A stretch of DNA of 64,000 nt from NCBI GenBank assembly GCA_963204915.1, contig CAUJHS010000094.1, forward strand, positions 62,001 to 126,000, given 5' to 3'. Within the stretch, counting starts at the first letter, position 1, and each line of letters opens with the position of its first letter. Positions 52,497-62,554 of this stretch are shown here, piece after piece. The stretch comes from Planctomycetota bacterium. GTDB lineage: Bacteria; Planctomycetota; Planctomycetia; Pirellulales; Pirellulaceae. A model generated the notes under the pieces. The model was not told where the DNA came from and did no database searches. It saw nothing but the letters and a program-made list of their open reading frames with translations. The translations under genes were made by a program, and so were the position numbers.

Positions 52497-53564
52497 TCAA
52501 TAGGCGTCGCCTTGTTGCACGGGTCGCACGCCGCGACGCAAGGCGGACGTCGTGTCTCGTAGAATCTCCGCGGCGCGGCGAACTTCGCTTGTGTTGACAT
52601 CGAGGTGGGTCACCGCACGAACTTGACCGCCAATGGCCAGGGCCGAGACGCCCCGCTCTTTCCACGCGGCAACCAGTTCGGCGCCGGTTCCCAGTTGCGG
52701 GTCGACGCGAAAGATCACAATATTTGTATCGATCGTATCGGGTTCTAACGTGAGGCCTTCGATTTGACGAATCGCTTCGGCAAGGATCTGCGCGTTCTCA
52801 TGATCAATGGCCAGGCGTTCAATATGGTGTTCCAGCGCGTAAAGCGCTCCGGCGGCGATGATGCCGGCCTGACGCATTCCGCCGCCAAAGAGTTTGCGAT
52901 GTCGCCGCGCTTCACGAATCACTTCGCGAGATCCCGCTAACGCGGAGCCCACGGGCGCCCCTAACCCTTTCGAGAAACATACGCTGACCGTATCAAAGTG
53001 CTGCGCCCAACGATCTGCGGAAACGCCGCTGGCCACGGCCGCATTGAAGAGTCTTGCGCCGTCTAAGTGTGCTCGCAACCCGTGTTCGCGCGCCCAGCGA
53101 GTCATTCCTTCGATTTCATCATAAGGCTGGATGCGTCCCCCTCCGCGGTTGTGTGTATTCTCAAGGCAAATCAAACGGGTGCGTGTGAAGTGTTCATTCT
53201 CGGGACGAATGAGCCCTTGTAACTGCTCGCACTGTAGGACGCCAAACTGGCCAAGAACAGGACGCGCGACAGCGCCGCTGAGTTGAGCAAAACCGCCTTG
53301 TTCGTAGTTATAAATGTGGCAGTTCGCCTCGCAGATTAGTTCATCACCGGGTTTACAATGGATGCGTACCGCGACCTGGTTGGTCATTGTGCCCGACGGC
53401 ATAAATATGGCCGCCTCTTTGCCAAGCACCTCGGCAATCCGGCATTGGAGCCGCTCTACGGTGGGGTCGATATCAATCGCATCATCGCCCACGTCCGCAT
53501 CGGCCATTGCCTTGCGCATTTCGGCCGTAGGGCGCGTAATCGTATCGCTTCGCAAATCAATCAT
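52497..53564 (-). CDS. ltaE: Low-specificity L-threonine aldolase
   Basis: A 355-residue PLP enzyme of fold type I. The start 'MIDLRSDTITRPTAEMRKAM' is the hallmark of threonine aldolases, so the ATG at 53564 is chosen over a 43-codon longer frame. The PLP lysine is in 'VCFSKGLGAPVGSALAG', and 'AHLDGARLFNAAVASGV' is also conserved. It cleaves L-threonine or L-allo-threonine to glycine and acetaldehyde. It is first in a two-gene unit with the N-formylglutamate amidohydrolase homologue; it is divergent from the acyl-CoA dehydrogenase gene. Confidence 0.93.
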   Translation of the reverse strand: MIDLRSDTITRPTAEMRKAMADADVGDDAIDIDPTVERLQCRIAEVLGKEAAIFMPSGTMTNQVAVRIHCKPGDELICEANCHIYNYEQGGFAQLSGAVARPVLGQFGVLQCEQLQGLIRPENEHFTRTRLICLENTHNRGGGRIQPYDEIEGMTRWAREHGLRAHLDGARLFNAAVASGVSADRWAQHFDTVSVCFSKGLGAPVGSALAGSREVIREARRHRKLFGGGMRQAGIIAAGALYALEHHIERLAIDHENAQILAEAIRQIEGLTLEPDTIDTNIVIFRVDPQLGTGAELVAAWKERGVSALAIGGQVRAVTHLDVNTSEVRRAAEILRDTTSALRRGVRPVQQGDAY

Positions 53565-53860
53565 TGCTGGGACTTTATCACTTGGAGAGAGCGTGACAAT
53601 TTTGAGTGACCAATTATAGGGAAATCCGCGATGAGTGTTAGTCGACGCCAGTTGGGATGACGTCTCGCGACCTGAATCAGCGTACAATATCATGACGGGC
53701 GCCGTTCAAGTCGATTGGCCTGACGCGAGTCGCCCATCCGATATTTCGTACGATGAGTTGCTACGAGCGTAAATCGTGAACAGCGCGACGCCGAAAACCT
53801 GATGGGCTGGCCAGGCGTCGCCGATAATAATTCGCTGGTCCATTGGTAGTAGGAGGCCGC

Positions 53861-55789
53861 ATGTCAACGCAATCGCGCGATTCTAATGTGAATACGACGT
53901 CGGAAGAAGACGCGGCTTCTTTTGCAGAAACGGCGTTCAAACTGGCGGGAAAAAGCGACGATGAAGCGCGGCGCACTGGAGCCATCGACCGTGCCGATGA
54001 TCAGGTCGAGAAACTATTCGCCCCGCAGTATCAAACGGTTCACAGTCCGGTGCACCGGGCAGTGTGGGATCGAGAATTTCCGCTCGACGTTTTCCACGCC
54101 GCCCCGCTGAAGACCCCGCCGCACGTTCAGAAAACCATGGACGACGCGGTTGCGCTGGTTCAGCAGCACCGTCAGGCGGGGACACTCTACAACGAGGACC
54201 GCAAAGTCTCGGAACGCGTACTGGGCGAACTTGGCGAGTTAGGGTATTGGGGCTTGCTCGTATCCCAAGAGTACGGAGGCGCCGGTTCACCGTTCCGTAG
54301 TTTCGCGGCATTTCTTACGCGGATGGCGACCGTTGACCCCACGATCGCTGGGTTGGCCAGTGTTCATGGCTGCATTGGCGCCGTCGATCCGTTACGCACG
54401 TTCGGCACAGAAGAACAGAAGCAGCGTTTTTTGCCAGGGCTCGCAAGCGGCGAGCGACTCTCCGCGTTCGCGTTGACCGAACCGGGCGCAGGCTCCGACT
54501 TGACCGCGCTGTCGACCACGGCGCGTCTCGATGGCGATGATTACATCGTCAATGGAGAAAAGCTCTTCATCACGAATGCGGTGCCGGGAAGAACCGTCGG
54601 CCTCGTTTGTTTGATCGACGGTAAACCTGCTGTACTGGTTTGCGACTTACCGCATGAAGAGAATGAGTCGTTTCAAATCAGGAAATACGGCCTTTACGCA
54701 CTCAAACATACGTACAACAACGGATTGGTATTTCGCAATTTTCGCGTACCGAAAGAGAACTTACTCACGGCCCCACGGGGCGATGGGCTCACCATTGCAT
54801 ACCACGGCTTGAATCTGGGGCGAGTGGCGTTGTGCGCGACTGCGGCGGGCACCATGCGACTCATGATGGCGAGCATGATTCCCTGGGCGCACTACCGTGT
54901 TACTTACAGTGAACCCATTGCAAAGCGCGAACTGGTGCAGCGTCGCCTGGGGAAATTGGGAGGCATGATCGTCGCTGCCGATGCACTGGTCGCGTGGTGC
55001 TCCACGCTTCTTGACGCGGGCTATCGAGGTGAGATGGAGTGTATCATCGCCAAAATCTTTGGAAGCGAAGCTCAAAAAGAGGCGGCGATCGAATTATTCA
55101 TGAAAACTCATGGCGGGCGGTCGTTCCTGCATGGACACATGTTTGGCGATAATGTCCACGAGTACCTTGCCCCCTGCATTTACGAGGGGGAAGGCGAAAT
55201 GTTGGGCATGGCCTTCTTTAAATCGCTCGTCAAGCAGCATGGCACCGTTTACTTCCAGGCAATCGGCGAGGCGCTCAAACGCGCTGGAATTCGCAAGCCG
55301 AATCCGCTCAATCCTGCGCATGCATGGGCGCTCAAAGGCGCGGCGCTGCCCTATGGGCGTTGGTGGTTGGGCGAGAAAACTCGTTCAAAACGCATGCCAT
55401 CGCTTGGGGCCATGCCGAATAACTTGCGTGAACATGCAGAATTCGCCATTCGCAGCTTGCAACACGCGCCGCTACGTATCAGCGGCGTGATGAGCAAGCA
55501 CCAACTCAAACTTGCCGACCGACAGTGTCGCATGTCCGAGCTTTCAACTCGCGTGCAAAGGATGGTGGTGATCCTGTGCACCAGTCTTTATGCGGCGGAT
55601 CAAAGCGACACGGTGATCCGCGAGGCGGCCGACGTGTACTGCCGTGAGTTGACGCGCGAACTACTTGGCCAACGACCCACCGATAGCGACTTCCGCCGTA
55701 TCACCCAGTTAGGTGACGCAATCGCAGGCGGTGGGTTCCCGGGAATCGGGGAGTTACATCCCGATGACATCATGATGCAATACAAATAG
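53861..55789 (+). CDS. Large acyl-CoA dehydrogenase
   Basis: A 642-residue flavoprotein, longer than the usual 380 residues, like VLCAD/ACAD9-type enzymes with an extra C-terminal helical domain. Family signatures are '[19 protein letters not shown]' (FAD/acyl binding), '[19 protein letters not shown]' and '[20 protein letters not shown]'; '[11 protein letters not shown]' lies where the usual catalytic region ('IYEGTNEI') is. It would oxidise acyl-CoA with transfer of electrons to ETF. The ATG at 53861 has a perfect AGGAGG 5 bases upstream. Substrate chain length is not readable. Confidence 0.92.
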   Translation: MSTQSRDSNVNTTSEEDAASFAETAFKLAGKSDDEARRTGAIDRADDQVEKLFAPQYQTVHSPVHRAVWDREFPLDVFHAAPLKTPPHVQKTMDDAVALVQQHRQAGTLYNEDRKVSERVLGELGELGYWGLLVSQEYGGAGSPFRSFAAFLTRMATVDPTIAGLASVHGCIGAVDPLRTFGTEEQKQRFLPGLASGERLSAFALTEPGAGSDLTALSTTARLDGDDYIVNGEKLFITNAVPGRTVGLVCLIDGKPAVLVCDLPHEENESFQIRKYGLYALKHTYNNGLVFRNFRVPKENLLTAPRGDGLTIAYHGLNLGRVALCATAAGTMRLMMASMIPWAHYRVTYSEPIAKRELVQRRLGKLGGMIVAADALVAWCSTLLDAGYRGEMECIIAKIFGSEAQKEAAIELFMKTHGGRSFLHGHMFGDNVHEYLAPCIYEGEGEMLGMAFFKSLVKQHGTVYFQAIGEALKRAGIRKPNPLNPAHAWALKGAALPYGRWWLGEKTRSKRMPSLGAMPNNLREHAEFAIRSLQHAPLRISGVMSKHQLKLADRQCRMSELSTRVQRMVVILCTSLYAADQSDTVIREAADVYCRELTRELLGQRPTDSDFRRITQLGDAIAGGGFPGIGELHPDDIMMQYK

Positions 55790-55801
55790 GAGTACGTACT
55801 A

Positions 55802-55833
55802 CCATCGCCGCCGGGCAAGTCGAGCGGCGATGG
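55802..55833. terminator. 10-bp inverted repeat between convergent genes
   Basis: CCATCGCCGC at 55802-55811 is exactly inverted at 55824-55833, in the 73-base gap between the acyl-CoA dehydrogenase and alaS stops. A terminator for either or both genes is likely, but no T-run was seen. Confidence 0.5.
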
Positions 55834-55862
55834 CTGCTCGCTGGTCGCAGTTATGTGCGGCG

Positions 55863-58655
55863 CTACACGCCAAGCGCCTGCTTGATCACGAACTTCGCTT
55901 TGTCAATTGCGGCGGGGATTTGTTCCGGCTTTTTCCCGCCTGCCTGGGCCATATCGGGCTTGCCGCCGCCGCCGCCGTCGACGACCTTCGCCACTTCCTG
56001 AACCCATTTTCCCGCGCTTAGGCCGCGCTCAACAAGTTCGCGGCTTATTCCTGCGACAAGCAGGACCTTGTCGTCTCCCTCACGCGCGGCGAGCAGAATC
56101 GCGGAGGGACTGCATTTTTTCCGACATTGATCGATCCACTGGCGCATTAAGTTCGAGTTGGCGCCCGGCGTTTCGATCGCGATGATCTTAACGCCGTTGA
56201 TGTCCTCGGCTTTTTCCAGCAGCGAATCCGCGGACATCGTACCCGATTGCTGCAACTGGCCCAGTTGACCTTCCAACCGGCGAACCTCGTCCAATTGAGA
56301 GGCAATGCGGTCCGGAACGTCAAACGGCGCGACGTTCAACAGGCGCGCCGCTTCGTGTAACGCCGCCTTCATTTTCAAATGATCGACATCGCCTTGGACT
56401 GCCGAAGTCTTGTTGACCGCAGGTGATTCGACCGCGCCGCCTCCACTGGAAAGCTGCTTCTTCAGACTGCGAATCTGCTGCGCTAGTTGCTTCACTGCGT
56501 CCCCAGTCGCCAGCGGAGCAACGCCAAGTAGCGTTGCGGCACGTCGTAATGCTTCCTCGGTGCGCCGCGCATAATCCTCAGCTTTTTCACCCGTCAGTGC
56601 GACAATACGGCGAGTGCCTGCCGAGACCGCTTCTTCGCTTACAATCTCAAATGATCCCACGTCGCCCGTGCTATCGAGATGAGTACCTCCGCATAATTCG
56701 CGGCTGAAGTCGCCCATTGAGACCATTCGCACCGGGTCGGGATACTTTTCTCCAAAGAGCATCATCGCTCCTTGCTTGCGGGCCTCGGACAACGCGACCG
56801 TCTCCCATTTGACCGGCGCCGAAAGCTGAACTTTTTCAAGCACGTTGCGTTCAATTTCGCCGAGCTGCCCTTCGGTTACAGGCGACATGTTTGCAAAGTC
56901 AAACCGCAACCAATCCTCATCGACCTTCGAGCCTTGTTGTTGTGCGTGGCCGCCCAACACCTTTTGCAGCGCGTGGTGTAACAGATGCGTCGCCGAGTGC
57001 GCGCGACGAATGCCTTGGCGACGGTGCGTATCGACCCTTGCAGTGACCTTTTCACCGACGCGCATTTCCCCAGTGCGCAAATGTCCTATGTGAATGAAGA
57101 GATCGCCGTCTTTTTGCGTGTCAATCACTTCAAATTGGAATCCTTCGCCAAGAATTTCGCCAGTGTCGCCAACTTGCCCTCCCGACTCGCCGTAGAACGG
57201 CGTTCGGTCAAGTATGATGCGCACGGGCGTTGCGTGACTATCTTCCGCGAGATGTTCACATAGGTGGTCTTGAGCGACGATGAAACACAGTTCCGCCTCG
57301 GCCGACGTCGTTTGATAACCGAGAAACTCGGTCGAGTGCACAGTCCGTTTGATCGATTCGATGGGCCCGGTCTTGAACACGGGACCGCCCACTTCGCCGC
57401 CCTTGCTTTCGATCGCTTTCTTGAAACCGTCCCAATCGAAGGCGTAATTATGTTCGGCGGCCAGGGTTTCAAACAACTCCGGTGGAAAGCCGTGTGTGTC
57501 ATAGAGTTCAAACGCATCCTTGCCACTTACGACCGCGCGACCTTTCGACTCCATTTCACCGAAAATTTTCTCGATACGATTGAGACCTTCTCGGATCGTG
57601 GCGAAGAACGCCTTCTCCTCGTTTTCGATCCCCTTCGCAACTCGCGACGAAGTTTCCTGAAGCTCGGGGTAGGAACTCTTCATCATTTCGACCACGACCG
57701 GCGTTAGCTGATGGAGGAACGGGTCGTGAACGCCCATTTGATAGCCGTCGAGGACGGCCCGTCGCAATAGCCGACGAATTACGTAACGCTCTTTCTTAGG
57801 GCCAGGATAAACGTTTTCATGGACCGCAAAGGTACAGGCGCGCACGTGATCGGTAATTCGCCGTAAACGGCGGCCATTATCGCTGGAGGGATCATACTTG
57901 ACGCCGCATACCTCAGCGGCTGCTTCTACGATGGGTCGCAAGATATCGATGTGGTAGTTCGTCTCGACCCCCTGAAGTGATGCGGCGGCGCGCTCCAGGC
58001 CCATGCCGGTGTCAATATTCTTGCTCGGCAGCGGTCGCAAATTGTCAGGCGGTTCGCCAACACGGTTAAACTGGGTAAAGACAAGATTCCAGATCTCGAC
58101 CGACCCTTTGTCGGTATGATAGAAAATCTCACTACACGGCCCGCAAACGCCATCAGGCCCTTTGGATGGCGCGCCCGCCGGCCAAAAGTTGTCGTCTTCA
58201 CCCATGCGCTCAATTCGCGCGACTGGCACGCCAACGTCCTTCTGCCAGATGCCCGCGGCCTCGTCGTCATCTAAGTAAACCGTCACGCTGAGGCGGTCGG
58301 CTGGAATACCAAGCCATTTCTTATTCGTCAGAAACTCCCATGCCCAGTTGATGGCTTCTCGCTTGAAATAGTCGCCAAAACTGAAATTCCCCAGCATTTC
58401 GAAAAAAGTATGGTGGTACGCAGTACGGCCGACATTGTCGATATCGCCGGTACGAAGGCATTTTTGGCATGTCGTGGCGCGGGTGAATTCCAGTTTCACC
58501 TTGCCTAGAAAATGATCCTTAAATTGGTTCATCCCTGCCGGAGTAAATAACACCGACGGATCCCACGTTGGAACGAGCACGTCGCTCGGCTTGCGGACGT
58601 GGCCCTTGGTTTGGAAAAATGCGAGGTATTTTTCGCGAAGTTCGTCAGTTTTCAT
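55863..58655 (-). CDS. alaS: Alanyl-tRNA synthetase
   Basis: A 930-residue class II synthetase with aminoacylation, editing and C-Ala parts. The start 'MKTDELREKYLAFFQTKGH' and 'VLFTPAGMNQFKDHFLG' belong to the catalytic domain; 'ATTCQKCLRTGDIDNVGRT' is standard. The editing site has 'HSATHLLHHAL' (HxxxH) and 'CGGTHLDSTGDVG'. The C-terminal 'GGGGGKPDMAQAGGKKPEQ' is typical. Met at 58655 is chosen because the family starts there; the frame is open 19 codons upstream. An essential single-copy housekeeping gene. Confidence 0.97.
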   Translation of the reverse strand: MKTDELREKYLAFFQTKGHVRKPSDVLVPTWDPSVLFTPAGMNQFKDHFLGKVKLEFTRATTCQKCLRTGDIDNVGRTAYHHTFFEMLGNFSFGDYFKREAINWAWEFLTNKKWLGIPADRLSVTVYLDDDEAAGIWQKDVGVPVARIERMGEDDNFWPAGAPSKGPDGVCGPCSEIFYHTDKGSVEIWNLVFTQFNRVGEPPDNLRPLPSKNIDTGMGLERAAASLQGVETNYHIDILRPIVEAAAEVCGVKYDPSSDNGRRLRRITDHVRACTFAVHENVYPGPKKERYVIRRLLRRAVLDGYQMGVHDPFLHQLTPVVVEMMKSSYPELQETSSRVAKGIENEEKAFFATIREGLNRIEKIFGEMESKGRAVVSGKDAFELYDTHGFPPELFETLAAEHNYAFDWDGFKKAIESKGGEVGGPVFKTGPIESIKRTVHSTEFLGYQTTSAEAELCFIVAQDHLCEHLAEDSHATPVRIILDRTPFYGESGGQVGDTGEILGEGFQFEVIDTQKDGDLFIHIGHLRTGEMRVGEKVTARVDTHRRQGIRRAHSATHLLHHALQKVLGGHAQQQGSKVDEDWLRFDFANMSPVTEGQLGEIERNVLEKVQLSAPVKWETVALSEARKQGAMMLFGEKYPDPVRMVSMGDFSRELCGGTHLDSTGDVGSFEIVSEEAVSAGTRRIVALTGEKAEDYARRTEEALRRAATLLGVAPLATGDAVKQLAQQIRSLKKQLSSGGGAVESPAVNKTSAVQGDVDHLKMKAALHEAARLLNVAPFDVPDRIASQLDEVRRLEGQLGQLQQSGTMSADSLLEKAEDINGVKIIAIETPGANSNLMRQWIDQCRKKCSPSAILLAAREGDDKVLLVAGISRELVERGLSAGKWVQEVAKVVDGGGGGKPDMAQAGGKKPEQIPAAIDKAKFVIKQALGV

Positions 58656-59331
58656 AGGTCCGGTGCAACAATTGAATTCCAGGCCATCATCGGCTGGCGC
58701 TCGTCGCAACAACGCGAACCGAGTCGTCAGATCGCATCAGTAAAGACAACGCGCCCATAATACCGGTTCGCCGCGAGAGGGACTAGGCGAGGGTTTGGGC
58801 GGGGTGTCTTCGTGATTCTAGAATGGCCTGTCTCGGTTAAAGTGGGGCGTCCGCGCGAGGGGGAAGGTTTTAACCTGACAGGAGCTCAAGGACGTCAGGG
58901 TCAGAAGGACGCATGAACATCGAAAGTAGCGTTTTGAAGCCGCCGTTGGAGACCGCAGCGGGTGTTGGATGTGTTCAAATCGCGGCGGTATCAAGTGCTT
59001 TTATCGACGCCAACCTACCGGCGAGCCACTACGACGTGAGCTAACCGATACACACCATTCCTCACACATTTTCTGGGACTTCTTTTTTCTCCTAACTCGC
59101 AAAAGGTGCACGTCCGTGCGCTTCCAAATCCGACTGATGCGACCGTCTGCGCCTCGCCGCCGCTTTTGAATGCCGTCAACAAATCAACCGCGGCGCTCTT
59201 TTATCAGCGTCGGGTATCAGAGATAATATCAGGGCCTGCCCGCCCCCGATCCGCGTTGCGTCCTACCCAGTGCTGGCTTAACGACTAGATCTTCCACAAG
59301 TCGTGCATAGCTTGTTCGAAAGGGAAAAACC
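58656..59331. other. Long divergent intergenic region
   Basis: This 676-base gap separates alaS and the DUF1549/DUF1553 gene and must hold promoters in both directions. A 43-codon frame (58913-59044, plus strand) has AAGGA before its ATG but no recognised features and was left as a doubtful possibility. AT-rich stretches occur near 59060-59100. No terminator, tRNA or riboswitch fold was identified. Confidence 0.4.
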
Positions 59332-62300
59332 ATGGTTCATCGTGAGATTGTGTTTCGGCAACCGTGGTTGATTCAGGGAGCACTTCAAGTCTTTATTTGT
59401 GTCCTGGGAACCAGTCGTCTAAACGCCGACGACGAAGCCGTTTCATTCAACCGTGATGTGCGGCCGATTCTTGCGGATACCTGCCTTCTTTGTCATGGTC
59501 CCGACGCCGCCACACGCGAGGCTGATCTTCGCCTCGACCTGGCCGATGGAGCGCTGGGAGGCGAAAACCCTGTGCTGGTTCCCGGCAAACCGGAAGAAAG
59601 CAGACTCTTTCAGCGCATCACATCGACCGATGAAGCCGAGGTCATGCCGCCGCCCGATTCGAAGAAACAATTAACCGCGGCGCAAAAGGACACGCTTAAG
59701 CGATGGATCGAACAAGGCGCGAGGTACCAAAAACATTGGTCGTTTGAACCGATTCAGCGCCCTGAACTGCCAGCGGCGCCGGACGTGATCAACCCGATCG
59801 ATGCGTTCCTGACGGTGCGGTTAGAGAAGGCAGGATTGACGCCGCAACCGCAGGCCGATCGAGAAACGCTCATTCGCCGCGTATCGTTTACGCTGACGGG
59901 ACTGCCTCCGACTTTGGCGGAAATTGATGAATACTTAGCCGACACGTCGCCTCAAGCCTACGAGCATATGATCGACCGGTATCTTGCTTCGCCTCGCTAT
60001 GGCGAAGAAATGGCCCGCCACTGGTTAGACGTCGCTCGATATGCCGATACCCATGGGCTGCATCTGGACAACGAGCGACAGATGTGGGCCTATCGCGACT
60101 GGGTGGTCAAGGCGTTCAATAACAATTTGCCTTATGACCAATTCACGGTTTGGCAAGTTGCCGGCGACATGCTGCCTCAACCCTCGACAGAGCAACTCGT
60201 TGCAACCGGTTTCAATCGCTGCAATGTAACGACAAGCGAAGGAGGTTCGATTGCGGAAGAGTTCGTCTATCGGTATGCCGTTGAGCGAACAACGGCGGTC
60301 GCCCAGGCGTGGCTTGGCTTAACCGCGGGATGCGCCGTTTGCCATGACCATAAGTACGATCCCTTGACCATGAAGGAGTTTTATTCGCTTTACGCCTTCT
60401 TCAATAGCGCCGCCGACCCAGCAATGGATGGCAACAACAATACAACGCCGCCATTCTTAAAACTTCCGACGATGGAGCAGCAGGCGACGGCCGATGCAGC
60501 CGGAAAGGTTGAACGCGAGGCGCGCGCTTGGTTGGAAACCGCGGCCGCTCAGGCCGCCTATGTGGATCCTTCCGAGTCGGCAGAATCCATGGTTCGTAAA
60601 AAGGTGCGAGATTCCTTGTTCGATGACGCCTTTCCTCTCGGCGCCGCGTCCCGCAGCTCGTCGCGAAATGCGGTTGCCTGGGTGTGTGATCCGCCGATGG
60701 GCGCCGCGTCAGGTCGGCGAGTCATCCGCCAAGCCTTTGCCGCAGGTTATAACGACGTCGTCGAGTTCAAATTACGACCGGTTGTCGTTCCCCATGATGG
60801 ATCGTTTGAGTTGTCAATTTGGCTCGACGCCAGCGAAACGCCCAAAACAATCAAACTTAGTGTGTCACCCGGCGGCGCCGCAACTTGGTCGAATACCGCT
60901 GCCGGTTTCGTACGAGATGGCGGCGCCACGCCATTGACGGTTGGCCAGTGGACTCAGGTCGTAATCCCCTTGAGCGAGCTTGGATTGAAGCCCGGAGATC
61001 AGATCAACTCCGTTACATTAAGTGAAGAAGGAGGAGTAGTTTACTGGGACAATCTCGCGCTCGTCGGAAGCGTGGATCCCGCGGTTGATCCAAGCGAATC
61101 GTTCGCGGTCTGGAGAAAGGGGCTGGGAAATTCGCCGCCTCCTGACGCGCCCACGGAGTTACACAAATTATTCCGCGACGTTGCCAAACAGCCGCTTTCG
61201 GAAGAGGAAGCCTCCCAGTTACGGACGTTCTACTTGTCGGTCGTAGCGCGGCCTGTCAACACGGAGCTTGCGTCGGCGCGCGGCGCGTGGGAGGCGGCTC
61301 GTATTGCGCGCATTACGGCCGAGGAATCTGCGCCGGGAACGTTTATCTTTCGCGATACCCCTTCGCCACGCGACTCGTTCGTCATGGTACGCGGGCAATA
61401 TGACAAGCCGGGCGAGAAGGTCGAACCGGGCATTCCTGCCGCACTTCCTCAAATCGACCTGGGGGGCCAAGACCGTCGCTTGACGCGCCTGGATCTTGCG
61501 AACTGGCTTGTGTCGAGCGAGAACCCACTAACGGCGCGGGTCACGGTAAACCGGTTTTGGCAGCAGGTATTCGGCACGGGCATTGTCAAAACAAGTTATG
61601 ATTTCGGGGCGCAAGGCGAATCTCCCTCGCATCCTGAATTATTAGATTGGCTGGCCGCAGAATTTCGGGACTCGGGATGGAACGTCAAACAGTTCATGAA
61701 ACAATTGTTGATGTCGGACGCGTTTCGTCGCCATGCGAAATTGAGTGCCGAGGTCAAAGCCGCCGATCCCGCGAATCGTCTCTATGCGCGTGGCCCGCGC
61801 TTCCGTCTTGACGCCGAACAAGTGCGTGACAACGCCCTATTCGTAAGCGGCCTCATGAATCCTCAAATGGGCGGACGTGGAATCAATCCTTATCAGCCGC
61901 CTAACATTTGGGAGCCCGTCGGCTATAGCGATAGCAACACACGATATTATTTGCAGGACCATGGCGCCGACCTTTATCGTCGAAGTTTGTATGTGTTTCT
62001 GAAACGGACGGCGCCCCCGCCTTTTATGACGAATTTTGATGGACCGAACCGCGAACAAGTATGCATCGTTCGCGACCGTAGCAACACGCCGCTGCAGGCG
62101 CTGCAATTAATGAACGATGTGCAGCATTTCGAGGCGGCTCGCGCGTTGGCCGAACGTATTTTGGCGGATGCAAAGGCCTCGGATGACGAAAGGATCTCCA
62201 CGCTATACCGCATCGTGCTTTCGCGCCGCCCTGATCCGGAGGAACTGACCGCTGTGACTACCGCGCTCGTGAGGCAACGCGAGTTATATCGCGCGGATCC

Positions 62301-62433
62301 CTCCGGCGCTGCGCAAGCGATTCATATCGGTGAATCGAAGCCTCGCGGGCTGGCGCCGCCTGAGGAAACCGCCGCTTGGACGATGATCGCCAATTTAATC
62401 ATGAATCTGGATGAAACGGTCACGCGAAATTGA
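59332..62433 (+). CDS. DUF1549/DUF1553 protein with planctomycete cytochrome c domain
   Basis: A 1,033-residue secreted protein. After a signal peptide, a PSCyt1 domain has the CLLCH haem motif at residues 51-55 and 'DADLRLD'-like residues. DUF1549 follows ('IRRVSFTLTGLPPTLAEID', 'HWLDVARYADTHGLHLDNER'), with a second 'CAVCHDHKYDPLTMKEFYSL' motif near 337. A carbohydrate-binding-like insert occupies the middle, and DUF1553 is the end ('LARLDLANWLVSSENPLTAR'-type, 'RPRFRLDAEQVRDNALFVSG'). The pair with DUF1501, encoded 121 bases later, is a signature of the phylum. Its biochemical role is still unclear; an extracytoplasmic redox or polysaccharide function is often proposed. Confidence 0.93.
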   Translation: MVHREIVFRQPWLIQGALQVFICVLGTSRLNADDEAVSFNRDVRPILADTCLLCHGPDAATREADLRLDLADGALGGENPVLVPGKPEESRLFQRITSTDEAEVMPPPDSKKQLTAAQKDTLKRWIEQGARYQKHWSFEPIQRPELPAAPDVINPIDAFLTVRLEKAGLTPQPQADRETLIRRVSFTLTGLPPTLAEIDEYLADTSPQAYEHMIDRYLASPRYGEEMARHWLDVARYADTHGLHLDNERQMWAYRDWVVKAFNNNLPYDQFTVWQVAGDMLPQPSTEQLVATGFNRCNVTTSEGGSIAEEFVYRYAVERTTAVAQAWLGLTAGCAVCHDHKYDPLTMKEFYSLYAFFNSAADPAMDGNNNTTPPFLKLPTMEQQATADAAGKVEREARAWLETAAAQAAYVDPSESAESMVRKKVRDSLFDDAFPLGAASRSSSRNAVAWVCDPPMGAASGRRVIRQAFAAGYNDVVEFKLRPVVVPHDGSFELSIWLDASETPKTIKLSVSPGGAATWSNTAAGFVRDGGATPLTVGQWTQVVIPLSELGLKPGDQINSVTLSEEGGVVYWDNLALVGSVDPAVDPSESFAVWRKGLGNSPPPDAPTELHKLFRDVAKQPLSEEEASQLRTFYLSVVARPVNTELASARGAWEAARIARITAEESAPGTFIFRDTPSPRDSFVMVRGQYDKPGEKVEPGIPAALPQIDLGGQDRRLTRLDLANWLVSSENPLTARVTVNRFWQQVFGTGIVKTSYDFGAQGESPSHPELLDWLAAEFRDSGWNVKQFMKQLLMSDAFRRHAKLSAEVKAADPANRLYARGPRFRLDAEQVRDNALFVSGLMNPQMGGRGINPYQPPNIWEPVGYSDSNTRYYLQDHGADLYRRSLYVFLKRTAPPPFMTNFDGPNREQVCIVRDRSNTPLQALQLMNDVQHFEAARALAERILADAKASDDERISTLYRIVLSRRPDPEELTAVTTALVRQRELYRADPSGAAQAIHIGESKPRGLAPPEETAAWTMIANLIMNLDETVTRN

Positions 62434-62554
62434 CCGGTTTATGAGGAAAGATTTCAGTTTTGGAGCGCTGGTCCTACCGGGCGAGAATCCGGTCAGAACC
62501 GCCGGGAAATTTCGAGGCCGTGTTGCCCCCGTCCGCTAACTTGAACAGGACGCC

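Noticed and set aside
58913-59044. 43-codon plus-strand frame in the alaS-DUF1553 gap
   Set aside because: It has a fair ribosome-binding site, but nothing else supports it; left as doubtful and not listed as a gene.
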